This document shows positions 1 to 8,558 of a stretch of 64,000 bases of DNA, one piece after another (the first letter of the stretch is position 1; every line of letters starts with the position of its first letter). The notes below the pieces were generated by a model. That model had not been told where the DNA came from. It saw nothing but the letters and a program-made list of their open reading frames with translations, and made no database searches. A program made the position numbers and the translations under genes. The DNA comes from Streptomyces sp. AW19M42. GTDB lineage: Bacteria; Actinomycetota; Actinomycetes; Streptomycetales; Streptomycetaceae. Location: positions 1 to 64,000 of the forward strand of contig CBRG010000154.1 of NCBI GenBank assembly GCA_000470535.1, read 5' to 3'.

Positions 1-587
1 CCATCGCCCGGCGCCCGGTGCTGTTCACCGCGACCCCGGTGGCGGTCCACTACCCCGAGCCGGTAGCCGTCCCACTGCGGGAATCCGGTGACGCGGTGCA
101 GCACCCCGCCCCGGTGGTCGAGCGGCCCCGGCACCGCCGCGCCCACGCCGAGCACCGGCCGGGCGCCGTCCCCGCGCACCTCCGCCACCGCCCCGGCGGC
201 CGCCGCCACCACCTCGTCGGCCGGGGCGCCGAAGTCCAGCGGAGCCGTACGGCTCGTGACCACGGTGCCCGCGAGGTCGACGAGCACCACGGTCAGCCCG
301 TCGCGGTCCAGGTGCAGCCCCACCGCGTGGCCGGCGTCCGGCACCAGCCGCAGCACGGTCCGGGGCTTGCCGCCCGTGGAGGCGCGGTGGCCCGCCTCCG
401 TGGCCAGCCCCTCGGCCCGCAGCCGTGCGGTGATCTTGCTGACGGCCTGTGGGGTGAGCCCCGTCCGCTCGGCCAGTTCGAGCCGGCTGATCCCGCGCTC
501 GCCCGCGACCCGCAGCAGGTCCAGCACGAGCGCCGCGTTGTGGCCCCGCAGCGTCGGCAGGTTGGCGCCGCTATTACTCCTGTTCAC
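1..587 (-). CDS. ROK-family transcriptional repressor (3' end outside window)
   Basis: About 195 residues are visible, read from a GTG at 587; the nearest ATG upstream runs into a stop. Residues 20-75 form a winged helix-turn-helix (ISRLELAERTGLTPQAVSKI) followed by the GGKPR segment typical of NagC/XylR-type ROK regulators, and then the start of the sugar-kinase-like fold (GLHLDRDGLTVVLVDLAGTVV, VGAAVPGPL). ROK repressors bind operator palindromes and release them on binding a sugar or sugar phosphate. It is divergent from an oxidoreductase gene, with a perfect palindrome between them, so it very likely controls that gene and itself. The last 25-30 residues before the edge do not follow the ROK consensus well, which may mean a frameshift near position 50; the full gene is needed to tell. 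Confidence 0.85.
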   Translation of the reverse strand, partial: MNRSNSGANLPTLRGHNAALVLDLLRVAGERGISRLELAERTGLTPQAVSKITARLRAEGLATEAGHRASTGGKPRTVLRLVPDAGHAVGLHLDRDGLTVVLVDLAGTVVTSRTAPLDFGAPADEVVAAAAGAVAEVRGDGARPVLGVGAAVPGPLDHRGGVLHRVTGFPQWDGYRLGVVDRHRGRGEQHRAPGD

Positions 588-610
588 GGACCCATTGTCG
601 CTTCCGCTTG

Positions 611-637
611 CACTTTGGCAACAGCGTTGCCAAAGTG
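611..637. promoter_or_regulatory. Perfect palindromic operator, probably for the ROK repressor
   Basis: Two 12-base arms, CACTTTGGCAAC and its exact reverse complement, are separated by AGC. The site lies 24 bases from the repressor GTG and 7 bases from the oxidoreductase ATG, so a bound protein would block both. The size and symmetry suit a ROK dimer. That it is bound by this repressor is inference. Confidence 0.75.
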
Positions 638-643
638 GAACGC

Positions 644-1789
644 ATGACTGCCCACGCGACTCACGAGACCTCCGGCACGTCCGGGACCCCCCTGCGCGTC
701 GGACTCGTCGGCTACGGCCTGGCGGGTTCCGTCTTCCACGCCCCGCTGATCGCCGCGACGGACGGCCTCGTCCTGGACACGGTCGTCACCTCGAACGAGG
801 AGCGCCGGGAGCAGGCCCGCGCCGAATTCCCCGGCGTGCGGTTCGCCGCCTCGCCGGACGAGCTGTGGCAGCGGGCGGACGAGCTGGACCTGATCGTGAT
901 CGCGTCACCGAACAAGACGCACGTCCCGATCGCCGCCGCCGCGATCAGGGCCGGTCTGCCGGTGGTCGTGGACAAGCCGGTCGCCGGTTCGGCCGCGGAG
1001 GCGCGGGAGCTGGCGGCCCTGGCGGAGGAGCACGGGGTGCTGCTCTCGGTCTTCCAGAACCGCCGCTGGGACAACGACTTCCTCACCCTGCGCTCGCTGG
1101 TCGCGGACGGTGCGCTGGGCGAGGTGCAGCGCTTCGAGTCCCGCTTCGAGCGGTGGCGTCCGCAGCCGAAGGGCGGCTGGCGCGAGTCGGGCGACCCGCA
1201 GGAGATCGGCGGGCTGCTGTTCGACCTGGGCAGCCACGTCGTCGACCAGGCGCTGGTCCTGTTCGGCCCGGCGGTGCGGGTGTACGCGGAGTCGGACGTA
1301 CGCCGGCCGGGCGCGGCCGCCGACGACGACACGTTCCTGGCGATCACGCATGAGAACGGGGTCCGCTCGCACCTGTACGTCAGCGCGACGACGGCCCAGC
1401 TCGGCCCGCGTTTCCGGGTGCTCGGCTCCACCGCCGGCTATGTGAAGTACGGCCTCGACCCCCAGGAGGCGGCCCTGCGCGACGGTGCCCGCCCGTCGGC
1501 GGACGAGCCGTGGGGCGAGGAGGCCGAGGGGCTGTGGGGCCGGCTCGGCTCAGGCGAGTCCCCGCTCACGGGCGGCGGCGCCCCGGTCCGTACGCTGCCG
1601 GGCGACTACCCCGCGTACTACGCGGCGGTCACCGACGCGCTGCGCGGAAAGGGCGAGAATCCGGTGACCGCGCTCCAGGCCGCCTCGGCGCTGGACGTCC
1701 TGGAGGCCGCCCGGCGCTCGGCCCGCGAGGGCGTCACGGTCACCCTGCCCACGACTCCCGCACCCGCCACAGAGGAGCAGCCCGCATGA
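644..1789 (+). CDS. Gfo/Idh/MocA-family NAD(P)-dependent oxidoreductase
   Basis: 381 residues from an ATG at 644; an in-frame TTG at 608 lies before the operator palindrome and is unlikely. The N-terminal Rossmann fold has GYGLAG at residues 23-28, and DKPV at 110-113 corresponds to the EKP motif that contacts the nicotinamide. A C-terminal alpha/beta domain includes FDLGSHVVDQAL with the conserved catalytic-region histidine. Members oxidise or reduce sugars, inositols and related polyols in the cytoplasm; the substrate cannot be told here. The next gene overlaps the stop by four bases, so the two are translationally coupled and presumably under the ROK operator just upstream. Confidence 0.9.
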   Translation: MTAHATHETSGTSGTPLRVGLVGYGLAGSVFHAPLIAATDGLVLDTVVTSNEERREQARAEFPGVRFAASPDELWQRADELDLIVIASPNKTHVPIAAAAIRAGLPVVVDKPVAGSAAEARELAALAEEHGVLLSVFQNRRWDNDFLTLRSLVADGALGEVQRFESRFERWRPQPKGGWRESGDPQEIGGLLFDLGSHVVDQALVLFGPAVRVYAESDVRRPGAAADDDTFLAITHENGVRSHLYVSATTAQLGPRFRVLGSTAGYVKYGLDPQEAALRDGARPSADEPWGEEAEGLWGRLGSGESPLTGGGAPVRTLPGDYPAYYAAVTDALRGKGENPVTALQAASALDVLEAARRSAREGVTVTLPTTPAPATEEQPA

Positions 1790-2265
1790 ACCCCACCGCT
1801 CCGACCATCTCCGAGCTGATCGCGCAGGAGCGCAGGCTGACGCTGCCGCATTTCGGCTACGACGACGCGTACGCGCTCGGCGGCCTGCTCGTCGCCCTGG
1901 CCCGGGAGAGGCACGCACCGGTCGCGATCGACATCCGGCGCGGGGCACAGCAGCTGTTCCACGCCGCGCTGCCGGGTTCGAGCGCGGACAACGACGCCTG
2001 GATCGACCGTAAGCGCAGGGTCGTCGAGCGCTACGGAGAGAGCTCCTACCTGGTGGGAACCCGGTTCCGGGCCAAGGGGACGACGTTCGACGACGCCTCG
2101 CGGCTGAACCCGGGCACGTACGCCGCGCACGGCGGCTCGTTCCCGATCTCGGTCGAGGGCGCGGGCGTCATCGGCTCGGTCACGGTCTCGGGCCTGCCCC
2201 AGGCGGAGGACCACGCGCTGGTGGTCGAGGCCCTGGAACAGTTCGCGACGACGATCGGCGGCTGA
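1786..2265 (+). CDS. UPF0303 / heme-degrading-domain (GlcG/HbpS-like) protein
   Basis: 159 residues starting at the ATG of an ATGA overlap with the oxidoreductase stop. It opens with an alpha-helical segment and continues as a PAS-like alpha/beta fold typical of UPF0303 and GlcG/HbpS proteins, with the DIRRGAQQLFHAALPG and GSFPISVEGAGVIGSVTVSG stretches characteristic of the family. No catalytic residues are established for UPF0303. Coupling to an oxidoreductase behind a ROK repressor suggests a role in the same sugar or polyol pathway, but this is inference only. Confidence 0.8.
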   Translation: MNPTAPTISELIAQERRLTLPHFGYDDAYALGGLLVALARERHAPVAIDIRRGAQQLFHAALPGSSADNDAWIDRKRRVVERYGESSYLVGTRFRAKGTTFDDASRLNPGTYAAHGGSFPISVEGAGVIGSVTVSGLPQAEDHALVVEALEQFATTIGG

Positions 2266-2270
2266 CCGGC

Positions 2271-2309
2271 CGGAGGGGTGGGGCTGCCAAAGACAGCCCC
2301 ACCCCTCCG
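2271..2309 (+). terminator. Strong intrinsic terminator after the UPF0303 gene
   Basis: A 16-bp perfect inverted repeat (arms CGGAGGGGTGGGGCTG and its complement) with a 7-base loop begins 6 bases after the stop and is followed by ATCTTT. It probably ends the oxidoreductase-UPF0303 transcript. Confidence 0.85.
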
Positions 2310-2410
2310 ATCTTTGAAACGAAACCGAACCGTATCTCTGGACCGAACCACACCGAACCCCGCCCATCAAGCCGAGCCCGGCCAGATCAAGACGAGTCGG
2401 GCCCAATCAA

Positions 2411-2461
2411 GCCCGTCCGGCGATCGAGGACGTCTTTCCTGCCCGTCCGGCGATTGAGGAC
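2411..2461 (+). repeat. Two copies of a short dispersed repeat
   Basis: Copies at 2411-2431 and 2441-2461 share gcccgtccggcgat, then T or C, then gaggac (one mismatch). An exact inverted copy of the second lies at 58226-58246. Short repeats of this type recur downstream of genes in Streptomyces chromosomes. The rest of 2310-2501 shows no coding signal. Confidence 0.7.
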
Positions 2462-2501
2462 AAAGCGGCCCCGGGCGCACCCGGGCCCAAGCCCACCCCC
2501 C

Positions 2502-3362
2502 CTACGCCCCCTTCAGCTCCTGCCGCTGCCGCCCCAGTCCAGCGATCTCCAGCTCCACGACATCCCCCGCCCGGAGATACGGCTTGGGCTCCGGCTGCCC
2601 CATCGCCACCCCGGCCGGCGTCCCGGTGTTGATCACGTCACCCGGGTACAGCGTCATGAAGTGGCTCAGGTAGCGCACCACCTCACCGACCGGGAAGATC
2701 TGCTCGGCCGTCGTACCGTCCTGCTTCAGCTCACCGTTGACCCAGAGCCTCAGCGGCAGCGCCTGCGGATCGGCCACCTCGTCGGCCGTCACCAGCCACG
2801 GCCCCAGCGGGTTGAACGTCTCGCAGTTCTTGCCCTTGTCCCAGGTGCCGCCGCGCTCGATCTGGAACTCCCGCTCGGAGACGTCGTGCGCGACCGCGTA
2901 CCCGGCGACGTGGGCGAGGCCCTCCTCCGCCGAGTCCAGGTACCGGGCGGTGCGGCCGATGACGACCGCGAGCTCGACCTCCCAGTCGGTCTTCACGCTG
3001 CCGCGCGGCACAAGCACGGTGTCCTCGGGCCCGACGACCGTGTCCGGCGCCTTGAAGAACAGGATCGGCTCGGCCGGTATCTGCGCGCCGGTCTCCGTGG
3101 CGTGGTCGTGGTAGTTCAGCCCGATGCACACGATCTTGCCGATCCGGGCGAGCGGCGGACCCACCCGCAGCCCCTCGGCGTCGAGCACCGGCAGCTCACC
3201 GGGCGCGGCCGCGGCAGCCCGGACCCGGGCCAGCGCGTCCTCGTCGGCGAGCAGCGCGCTGTCGATGTCGGTGACGACTCCCGACAGGTCACGCAGGGTT
3301 CCGTCCCCATCCAGCAGCGCCGGTCGTTCCGCGCCTGCCGTACCCACACGAAGCAGCTTCAA
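2502..3362 (-). CDS. Fumarylacetoacetate hydrolase-family protein
   Basis: 286 residues from a TTG at 3362, chosen because GGGGAGA lies 8 bases upstream and KLLRVG is the usual start of this family; longer in-frame readings are low-complexity. The FAH C-terminal fold is clear: CIGLNYHDHATETG, the metal-binding WEVELAVVIG with its E-x-E pair, YAVAHDVSEREFQ, and the closing GDVINTGTPAGVAMG. Relatives act on 2-hydroxyhepta-2,4-diene-1,7-dioate, acylpyruvates or oxaloacetate in aromatic or keto-acid catabolism; the substrate is not set by sequence. It is monocistronic and convergent with the gene on its left. Confidence 0.9.
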   Translation of the reverse strand: MKLLRVGTAGAERPALLDGDGTLRDLSGVVTDIDSALLADEDALARVRAAAAAPGELPVLDAEGLRVGPPLARIGKIVCIGLNYHDHATETGAQIPAEPILFFKAPDTVVGPEDTVLVPRGSVKTDWEVELAVVIGRTARYLDSAEEGLAHVAGYAVAHDVSEREFQIERGGTWDKGKNCETFNPLGPWLVTADEVADPQALPLRLWVNGELKQDGTTAEQIFPVGEVVRYLSHFMTLYPGDVINTGTPAGVAMGQPEPKPYLRAGDVVELEIAGLGRQRQELKGA

Positions 3363-3498
3363 CGGTCTGTCTCCCCTTGGTCGAGATCGGGCCCGTCGGA
3401 TGGGTTGCGGCCATCGCAGGCTTGTCCGATCCTCCAAGACATCCGATCACCCCGCAAGACCCTGTTCACACACTGGACCGGCACACGCGCGTACGCGA

Positions 3499-4269
3499 CT
3501 ACGCCGCGGTGGCCATGGCGGCACCGGTGGCCGGGATGTCGCGGTACAGGTAGGCCCGCTCGATCGCGGTCCAGGTGGTGCTGGTGACGACGTACAGCGC
3601 GGCGGCCAGCGGCACGAAGGCGACGGTGAAGAGGGTGAAGAAGGACATCAGCGGCATCACCTTCGTCATGGCGCCCATGCCCGGGACCGGCTGTCCGTCG
3701 GGGCCGGTGGCCGGGGTGGCGGGATTGGCCGCCATCTGCCGCTTCGTCCGCCCGTAGTTGAACGTGGCGACGGCGGCGACGATCACGAACAGCCCCAGGT
3801 ACACGAGGCCATGGGCGCCGAACACCCCACCGTCCGCGAGGGCGTCGTGCCAGCGCTCGCCCAGCGGGGCGCCGAAGAGCTGGTGGCCGAGGAGTTCATT
3901 GGCGTCGCCGCCGATCTTCTGGCTGGAGAAGAGGTGGTAGAGCAGGAAGAAGGCCGGCATCTGGAGCAGGCTGGGCAGGCAGCCGGAGAGCGGCGAGACC
4001 TTCTCCTCCTTGTGCAGCTCCATGAGCGCCTTCTGCATCCGCTCGGGGTTCTTCTTGTGCTTCTTGCGCAGTTCGGCGATCTGCGGCTGGAGTCGGCGCT
4101 GCGCCTTCTGCCCGCGCGCCGCGGCCCGCGACAGAGGGTGGACGGCGAGCCGTACGAGCGCGGTGAACAGCACGATCGCGGCGGCGGTGGACGCGGCCTG
4201 GAAGAACGGGTGCAGAAGATCGGCGAAGGCGCCGACCAGGCTGGCGAAAGCGGACATGAAGGCGGACAT
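3499..4269 (-). CDS. YidC/Oxa1-family membrane protein insertase (short paralogue)
   Basis: 256 residues from an ATG at 4269 with GGAGGG about 9 bases upstream; a second ATG 12 bases inside (MSAF repeated) is possible. It has the family order: an N-terminal segment, a membrane helix (AASTAAAIVLFTALVRLAVHP), a basic helical hairpin (RRLQPQIAELRKKHKKNPER), then hydrophobic segments including LPSLLQMPAFFLLYHLF. The tail contains another helix and ends in a short polar region. YidC inserts and folds membrane proteins with or after Sec. The main Streptomyces YidC sits near the origin beside rnpA and is longer, so this is most likely a second, specialised copy. The DUF6412 gene lies just upstream on the same strand. 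Confidence 0.88.
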   Translation of the reverse strand: MSAFMSAFASLVGAFADLLHPFFQAASTAAAIVLFTALVRLAVHPLSRAAARGQKAQRRLQPQIAELRKKHKKNPERMQKALMELHKEEKVSPLSGCLPSLLQMPAFFLLYHLFSSQKIGGDANELLGHQLFGAPLGERWHDALADGGVFGAHGLVYLGLFVIVAAVATFNYGRTKRQMAANPATPATGPDGQPVPGMGAMTKVMPLMSFFTLFTVAFVPLAAALYVVTSTTWTAIERAYLYRDIPATGAAMATAA

Positions 4270-4395
4270 GGATGAGCCCTCCGGGGGTCTCGTCGTGCCG
4301 GGAAGTGGATCAGCTTCGGCATGACGATCCGCGCGGGGCGCCCGCATGTACGCAACGGCGTACGCACCTGGACGAAAGAGGAGGAAGAGGGAGCC

Positions 4396-4731
4396 CTACG
4401 CGGCCGTCAGGAGGACACGGCCGGGGGCTCGGGGGCGTCGGCGCCCCTTGGCGTCGGGGTCTCGTTGCGGGAGGAACGCGGTGCGTTTCTCCCGGTCGCG
4501 CATGGCGGTACGGACCCGGGTGCGGGGCACCGGGACGGCGCAGCGGGCGCTGATGACCGAGCAGGCGACCAGTGCGGTACCGGCGGCCGCGGTGGCGGCG
4601 AGCGCGACGGCGGCGGAGAGGCTGCCGCCCTCCGCGAGCAGGACCTCGGTGAGGAAGAAGAGCAGCAGCCCGGCGGGACGGAGCAGCCGGGCGAGGCCAC
4701 CGCGCAAGCGGTTCATGGCACGTGCGTCCAC
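4396..4731 (-). CDS. DUF6412-type small membrane protein
   Basis: 111 residues from a GTG at 4731 with GGAGGAC five bases upstream. Two hydrophobic segments (LLRPAGLLLFFLTEVLLA and SAAVALAATAAAGTALVAC) precede a basic cytoplasmic tail (RTRVRTAMRDREKRTAFL). I recall this type beside YidC paralogues in Streptomyces, and the 126-base gap to the yidC-like gene fits one transcription unit. No function is known. Its partner suggests a helper or substrate of the insertase, which is inference. Confidence 0.7.
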   Translation of the reverse strand: MDARAMNRLRGGLARLLRPAGLLLFFLTEVLLAEGGSLSAAVALAATAAAGTALVACSVISARCAVPVPRTRVRTAMRDREKRTAFLPQRDPDAKGRRRPRAPGRVLLTAA

Positions 4732-4799
4732 GGGTCCTCCCCCTCTCGCTCTCGCGCTCCTGCGGCCGCAGCGTCAAGCGGCACTTCAACCTTTAACCG

Positions 4800-6320
4800 T
4801 TATACACGATGGGTGTCGCCCGCTCCCGCGTCCGATACGCGGTCCTCGATCTCGTCGCGCGCCAGCACGTCCGCGTCCGGCCGTTCGTCGCGTTCGCGCG
4901 GCCCCGCGTACGTCACCGCCAGCGCGACGGCCAGATTCGCACCGAGCGCGATGATTCCGGCGTTCACACCCCACACCGGATCGTTCTCCGTGAAGACGAA
5001 CCCGCACACCACGCCCACCCCGACGACCAGCCCGCTCATCGCCCCGAGCAGCGTCAGCCGCCGCCACATCAGCCCCAGCAACACCATGGGGAGCAGCTGC
5101 GCCATCCCCTCGTACGAGATCAGCGACAGCCGTACGAGGGTGTTCGGCGCGGTGTAGGTGAGCAGCAGGGCCAGGCTCCCCGCGATCACGACGACGACCT
5201 GGGCCGCGCCCTTCTGCCGCCGTTCCCAGCGCGGCACGAGCGAGAGCACGCTGCGTCCCCACATCGTGCCGATGACCAGCATGAAAACGGCCATCGGCAC
5301 GATGGAGGAGAGTGCGGCCGCGACCCCGATGATCCCGACCGACCAGGCCGGCAGCGAGTCCACGACGAGTTCGAAGAGGGCCAGGTTGGACTCGGCCCCG
5401 ACCAGCCCCGGGACGACGAAGAGGGCCGCCATGCCGAGCAGCATCGGCACGAACAGCAGCACGTTGTAGGCGGGCAGCCACATGGCGTTGCGCCGCAACA
5501 CGTCGGCGTTCTTGGCGCCGAGGTAGCCGGCGACGGTCGTCGGGAAGATCACGACGGTGAGGGAGTTGAGGAACGAGGTGGTGATGAACCAGGCCTGCCC
5601 CATCCCGCTGTCCCCGTGCCCGGGAAAGGTCAGCCAGTCGCTCTTCTCGGTGACGAGCCGGTCGAGGAAGGGCCCGTAGCCGTCGAAGTAGTGCATCGGT
5701 ACGTAGACGGCGAGGAAGCCGAGCGTGGCGATCACCATGACGTCCTTCAGCACGGACACCCATGCGCTGCCGCGCAGCCCGCTGACGACGACGAAGCCGG
5801 TGGTGACGGCGAAGGCGATGAAATAGGCCCAGTTCAGGCTGATGGCGCCGTAGGAGATCGTCGAGACGACGACGCCCATGCCGGTGATCTGGAGCTGGAT
5901 GTACGGGAGCAGGAAGACGGTCGCGAGGACGGCGGTGAGCGCCCCGAGCCAGGGCCGGCCGAAGCGGTGGGCCACCATGTCGGTGATCCCGACGAGCCCG
6001 TGCTCGCGCGCGTACGCCCAGAGCATCGGCCCGACGACATAGCCGACGGCGTACCCGCAGGACATGTACGCGACCACGTACAGGACGGGCGCCCCGTAGT
6101 TGTAGCCCCAGCCGGCGGCGCCGAGGTAGCTGAAGCTGGTGTAGCCCTCACCGGCCATGAGCACCCAGATGAAGACGGTCCCGAGGCTGCGCCCGCCCAC
6201 CGACCACTCGGCAAGCCCACCGCCCTTCGCCCCGCGATGCCCGCGTACGGCGAACAGTCCGAGGGCCACGGTGGCGACCATGAAGACCCCGAAGACGGAG
6301 GTCGCGACGGCGGCGTTCAC
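4800..6320 (-). CDS. Sodium:solute symporter (SSS family, monocarboxylate-type)
   Basis: 506 residues from a GTG at 6320 that overlaps the DUF3311 stop by four bases. About 13 hydrophobic helices are visible. SSS hallmarks include GLAEWSVGGRSLGTVFIWVL and AGEGYTSFSYLGAAGWGY near the N-terminus, and GITDMVAHRFG after the fourth helix. The small DUF3311 partner is typical of MctP/ActP-like carriers, so the substrate is probably a short carboxylate such as pyruvate, lactate, acetate or propionate; this rests on context. The C-terminus is a charged cytoplasmic tail (about 35 residues). Confidence 0.9.
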   Translation of the reverse strand: MNAAVATSVFGVFMVATVALGLFAVRGHRGAKGGGLAEWSVGGRSLGTVFIWVLMAGEGYTSFSYLGAAGWGYNYGAPVLYVVAYMSCGYAVGYVVGPMLWAYAREHGLVGITDMVAHRFGRPWLGALTAVLATVFLLPYIQLQITGMGVVVSTISYGAISLNWAYFIAFAVTTGFVVVSGLRGSAWVSVLKDVMVIATLGFLAVYVPMHYFDGYGPFLDRLVTEKSDWLTFPGHGDSGMGQAWFITTSFLNSLTVVIFPTTVAGYLGAKNADVLRRNAMWLPAYNVLLFVPMLLGMAALFVVPGLVGAESNLALFELVVDSLPAWSVGIIGVAAALSSIVPMAVFMLVIGTMWGRSVLSLVPRWERRQKGAAQVVVVIAGSLALLLTYTAPNTLVRLSLISYEGMAQLLPMVLLGLMWRRLTLLGAMSGLVVGVGVVCGFVFTENDPVWGVNAGIIALGANLAVALAVTYAGPRERDERPDADVLARDEIEDRVSDAGAGDTHRV

Positions 6321-6505
6321 CGGCGGTCCCCCCGCCTGGTCAGCCAGACGGCGACGGGGGTCAGCACGGTCGCCCCGAGCAGCCAGAAGAAGAGGAACGG
6401 CAGCCCGAGAACGACGGGACGGACCCGGTTCACGAACGGCAGCGCCCCCAGGTAGAGCACGTAGGGAACCAGCAACCACAGCAACTGCGGACGTCGTCTG
6501 AGCAC
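6317..6505 (-). CDS. DUF3311 small membrane protein
   Basis: 62 residues from a GTG at 6505 (AGGG about 8 bases upstream); longer in-frame readings upstream are arginine/glycine-rich noise. It has two membrane helices around LLWLLVPYVLYLGALPF and LGLPFLFFWLLGATVL, the DUF3311 signature, and ends at WLTRRGDRR. It is translationally coupled to the symporter by a GTGA overlap. DUF3311 proteins act as small companions of SSS carriers; whether they aid assembly or transport is not settled. Confidence 0.85.
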   Translation of the reverse strand: MLRRRPQLLWLLVPYVLYLGALPFVNRVRPVVLGLPFLFFWLLGATVLTPVAVWLTRRGDRR

Positions 6506-6582
6506 GTCAGCGACCCTAGTGCCCCCGCACGGTCGCCCCCGGCGGCCTTCCCGCATCCCGCCCGGTATCCCCCTGCCTCGTC

Positions 6583-7374
6583 CTACCTCCCCCGCACCTC
6601 CGTCAGCTTTCCCCACACCACCAGCCGGTAGCGGGAGGTGAACTCGGGCGTGCATGTCGTCAACGTCACATAGGACCCGGCCGCCCGGTACCCGACGTAC
6701 GGCTTCACGTTGCTGCGCGGCACGGCGGCCACCACCCCGCCGTCCCCCGCACCGGTCTGCCGGAGGGTCTTGTCGACGGTGTACGTGTAGACGGCGTCCC
6801 GGGTCTCGACGGTGACGCGGTCGCCCCGGCGCAGCCGGTTGATGTAGCGGAACGGTTCGCCGTGGGTGTTGCGGTGGGCGGCGAGCGCGAAGTTCCCGGA
6901 GGCGCCGGGCTGTGCGGTGCCCGGGTAGTGGCCGATGTACCCCTTGTCGAGGACGCCGCTCCTGCTGATGCCCTGCGCGACGGGTGCGGTGAGCCCGATG
7001 CGCGGGATCCGGATGACGGCGTAGGCCTGGGACCGGCGGAACGCGGGGACGGTGGCCGGGGCAGCGCCACGGCCCTTCGTGTCGCCCGTCTCCCCCTCCC
7101 CCGCGGACACGGCGGGGCTGTCGTCCGCAGCCTCCTCTGGCACCGACCGCGGCGGCTCGGGCAGCGGCTCACCCCAGTCCCGCTGGAGGGCCCGCACGGT
7201 GTGCGCGGCGCCGGCGCGGGCCTGCCGGTTGGTCCACCACAGCTGATGGGCGACGAGCAGCAGCAGGACGACGCCGAGGGTCACCGCCACCTCGGCGCTC
7301 GTCCACAGCCCGCGCACAGCGGCCCGCCGCCCCCGCGAGTTCCGCTGCACCACCACAGGTATCCGCTCAGGCAC
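6583..7374 (-). CDS. Class E sortase
   Basis: 263 residues from a GTG at 7374; other GTG codons sit within about 15 codons either way, so the start is approximate. A single N-terminal membrane helix (SAEVAVTLGVVLLLLVAHQLWW) anchors the enzyme outside the membrane. A proline/glutamate-rich linker precedes the sortase barrel: AAHRNTHGEPFRY carries the catalytic His, TLTTCTPEF the Cys, and SRYRLVVWG the Arg. Class E sortases in Streptomyces attach LAxTG proteins such as long chaplins to the wall. No LAxTG substrate is encoded in this window. Confidence 0.92.
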   Translation of the reverse strand: MPERIPVVVQRNSRGRRAAVRGLWTSAEVAVTLGVVLLLLVAHQLWWTNRQARAGAAHTVRALQRDWGEPLPEPPRSVPEEAADDSPAVSAGEGETGDTKGRGAAPATVPAFRRSQAYAVIRIPRIGLTAPVAQGISRSGVLDKGYIGHYPGTAQPGASGNFALAAHRNTHGEPFRYINRLRRGDRVTVETRDAVYTYTVDKTLRQTGAGDGGVVAAVPRSNVKPYVGYRAAGSYVTLTTCTPEFTSRYRLVVWGKLTEVRGR

Positions 7375-7461
7375 GGCCCGCACGATAGGGCCAAGCCCCG
7401 TAACTCTCCAGAGCCCGAACAACTCTCCGCCCCGTGGCCCTACCGCAGTACGGTGTGGTTC

Positions 7462-8466
7462 ATGCGCCCCGACACGCCTGCCGACCACACCACCGAAGCC
7501 GAGCGCCTGCTGCGCACCGCGGCGCGGTACCCGGAGGACCACGAGCCGCTGCTCCTCCAGGCCGCTGCCCATCTGGAGCTCGCCGGCGAGCGCGCCCGCG
7601 CCACGGCGCTCTACGACGAACTGCTCAGCGCCCCCGGCACAGAGCACCCACACCTGGTCAAGGCGCTCAACGCCGCCAACCTGTGGGAGTACGGCCACGA
7701 GGCCGAGGCCCGCGCGATCATCGACGGCATCCGCGCGGCGGGCCCGCTGGAGGCGGCCCCCTGGGAGATCGCGGCGGAGACCCTGGAGGCCCACGACGAG
7801 CTGGAGTCGGCCCACGACTACTTCTCCACGGCCCTCACCCTGCTCATCGCGCCGGGCGAGGAAGTCCCGTACGCCACGCAGTCGTTGCTGACCGGCCGGC
7901 ATCGGGTCCGCCGGCTGATGGGCGTTCGGCACGACGCCTGGGACGAGCTGGCAGACGCCCTGCACACGGCGGCCGTCCCGCTGGACGAACTCCACGACCC
8001 GAAGCGCCTGTGGGCCCTGGGCTCCTCCGATCCGGGCGAGCTGCGCGCCGAGATCACCCGCCTGCGCGCCGAACTCGGCACCTACCGCACCGCTCTCTCC
8101 CGCCCCTTCCCGGTGGCGGTGCTGCACTGGCCGCAGGCCGAACTGGACGAGCTCCTCACCGCGTACCCGAACCTCGGCAGCGAGTACGCCTCCCACCCGG
8201 ACCACCTGGCCCGCCTGGAGGCGGCCCTGCGCGACCTGCATGCGACGGGCACCCCGAACCTCGGCATCGTGACGGGCACGGTCCCGTCGTACGAGGCGTT
8301 CGCCGCCTCCGAGGCCGCCTCCCCTGCCGACCCGGACCTGCTCCCCCAGTACGCCACCACCCTGGCGGCCCGGGGCCGCGCGGTCCCGTGGCCCCCGGCG
8401 AGGAGCGCGGCCTGCTGGTGTGGCACGGGGCGTTCGTACCGGGACTGCCACGGGGGCGCGCTGTAG
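7462..8466 (+). CDS. TPR-like protein with C-terminal SEC-C zinc motif
   Basis: 334 residues from an ATG at 7462. The first two thirds are tetratricopeptide-like helical pairs (LLLQAAAHLELAGERARATALYDELL and ELESAHDYFSTALTLL). The last 20 residues form a SEC-C motif, CWCGTGRSYRDCHG, the zinc-binding signature seen at the end of SecA and many adaptor proteins. The middle includes a conserved block around FPVAVLHWPQAELDEL. Function is unknown; SEC-C commonly mediates protein or ribosome binding. It is divergent from the sortase gene. Confidence 0.85.
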   Translation: MRPDTPADHTTEAERLLRTAARYPEDHEPLLLQAAAHLELAGERARATALYDELLSAPGTEHPHLVKALNAANLWEYGHEAEARAIIDGIRAAGPLEAAPWEIAAETLEAHDELESAHDYFSTALTLLIAPGEEVPYATQSLLTGRHRVRRLMGVRHDAWDELADALHTAAVPLDELHDPKRLWALGSSDPGELRAEITRLRAELGTYRTALSRPFPVAVLHWPQAELDELLTAYPNLGSEYASHPDHLARLEAALRDLHATGTPNLGIVTGTVPSYEAFAASEAASPADPDLLPQYATTLAARGRAVPWPPARSAACWCGTGRSYRDCHGGAL

Positions 8467-8483
8467 GAGCGCCCTTCTGCTCT

Positions 8484-8509
8484 GCCTGCCGGGTCCGGGT
8501 CCGGCAGGC
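8484..8509 (+). terminator. Hairpin terminator after the SEC-C gene
   Basis: Arms GCCTGCCGG and CCGGCAGGC with an 8-base loop start 18 bases after the stop codon. There is no T-run, as is common for Streptomyces terminators. Confidence 0.6.
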
Positions 8510-8558
8510 CGCTGATTACCGGATGCGGGGGCGGCGACCGCCCGGGTACGGTCCCGCC

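Noticed and set aside
4809-6455. Long plus-strand open frame opposite the symporter
   Set aside because: Composition is His/Asp/Gly/Arg-rich, as in antisense shadows of GC-rich genes; the minus strand encodes a clear SSS carrier.
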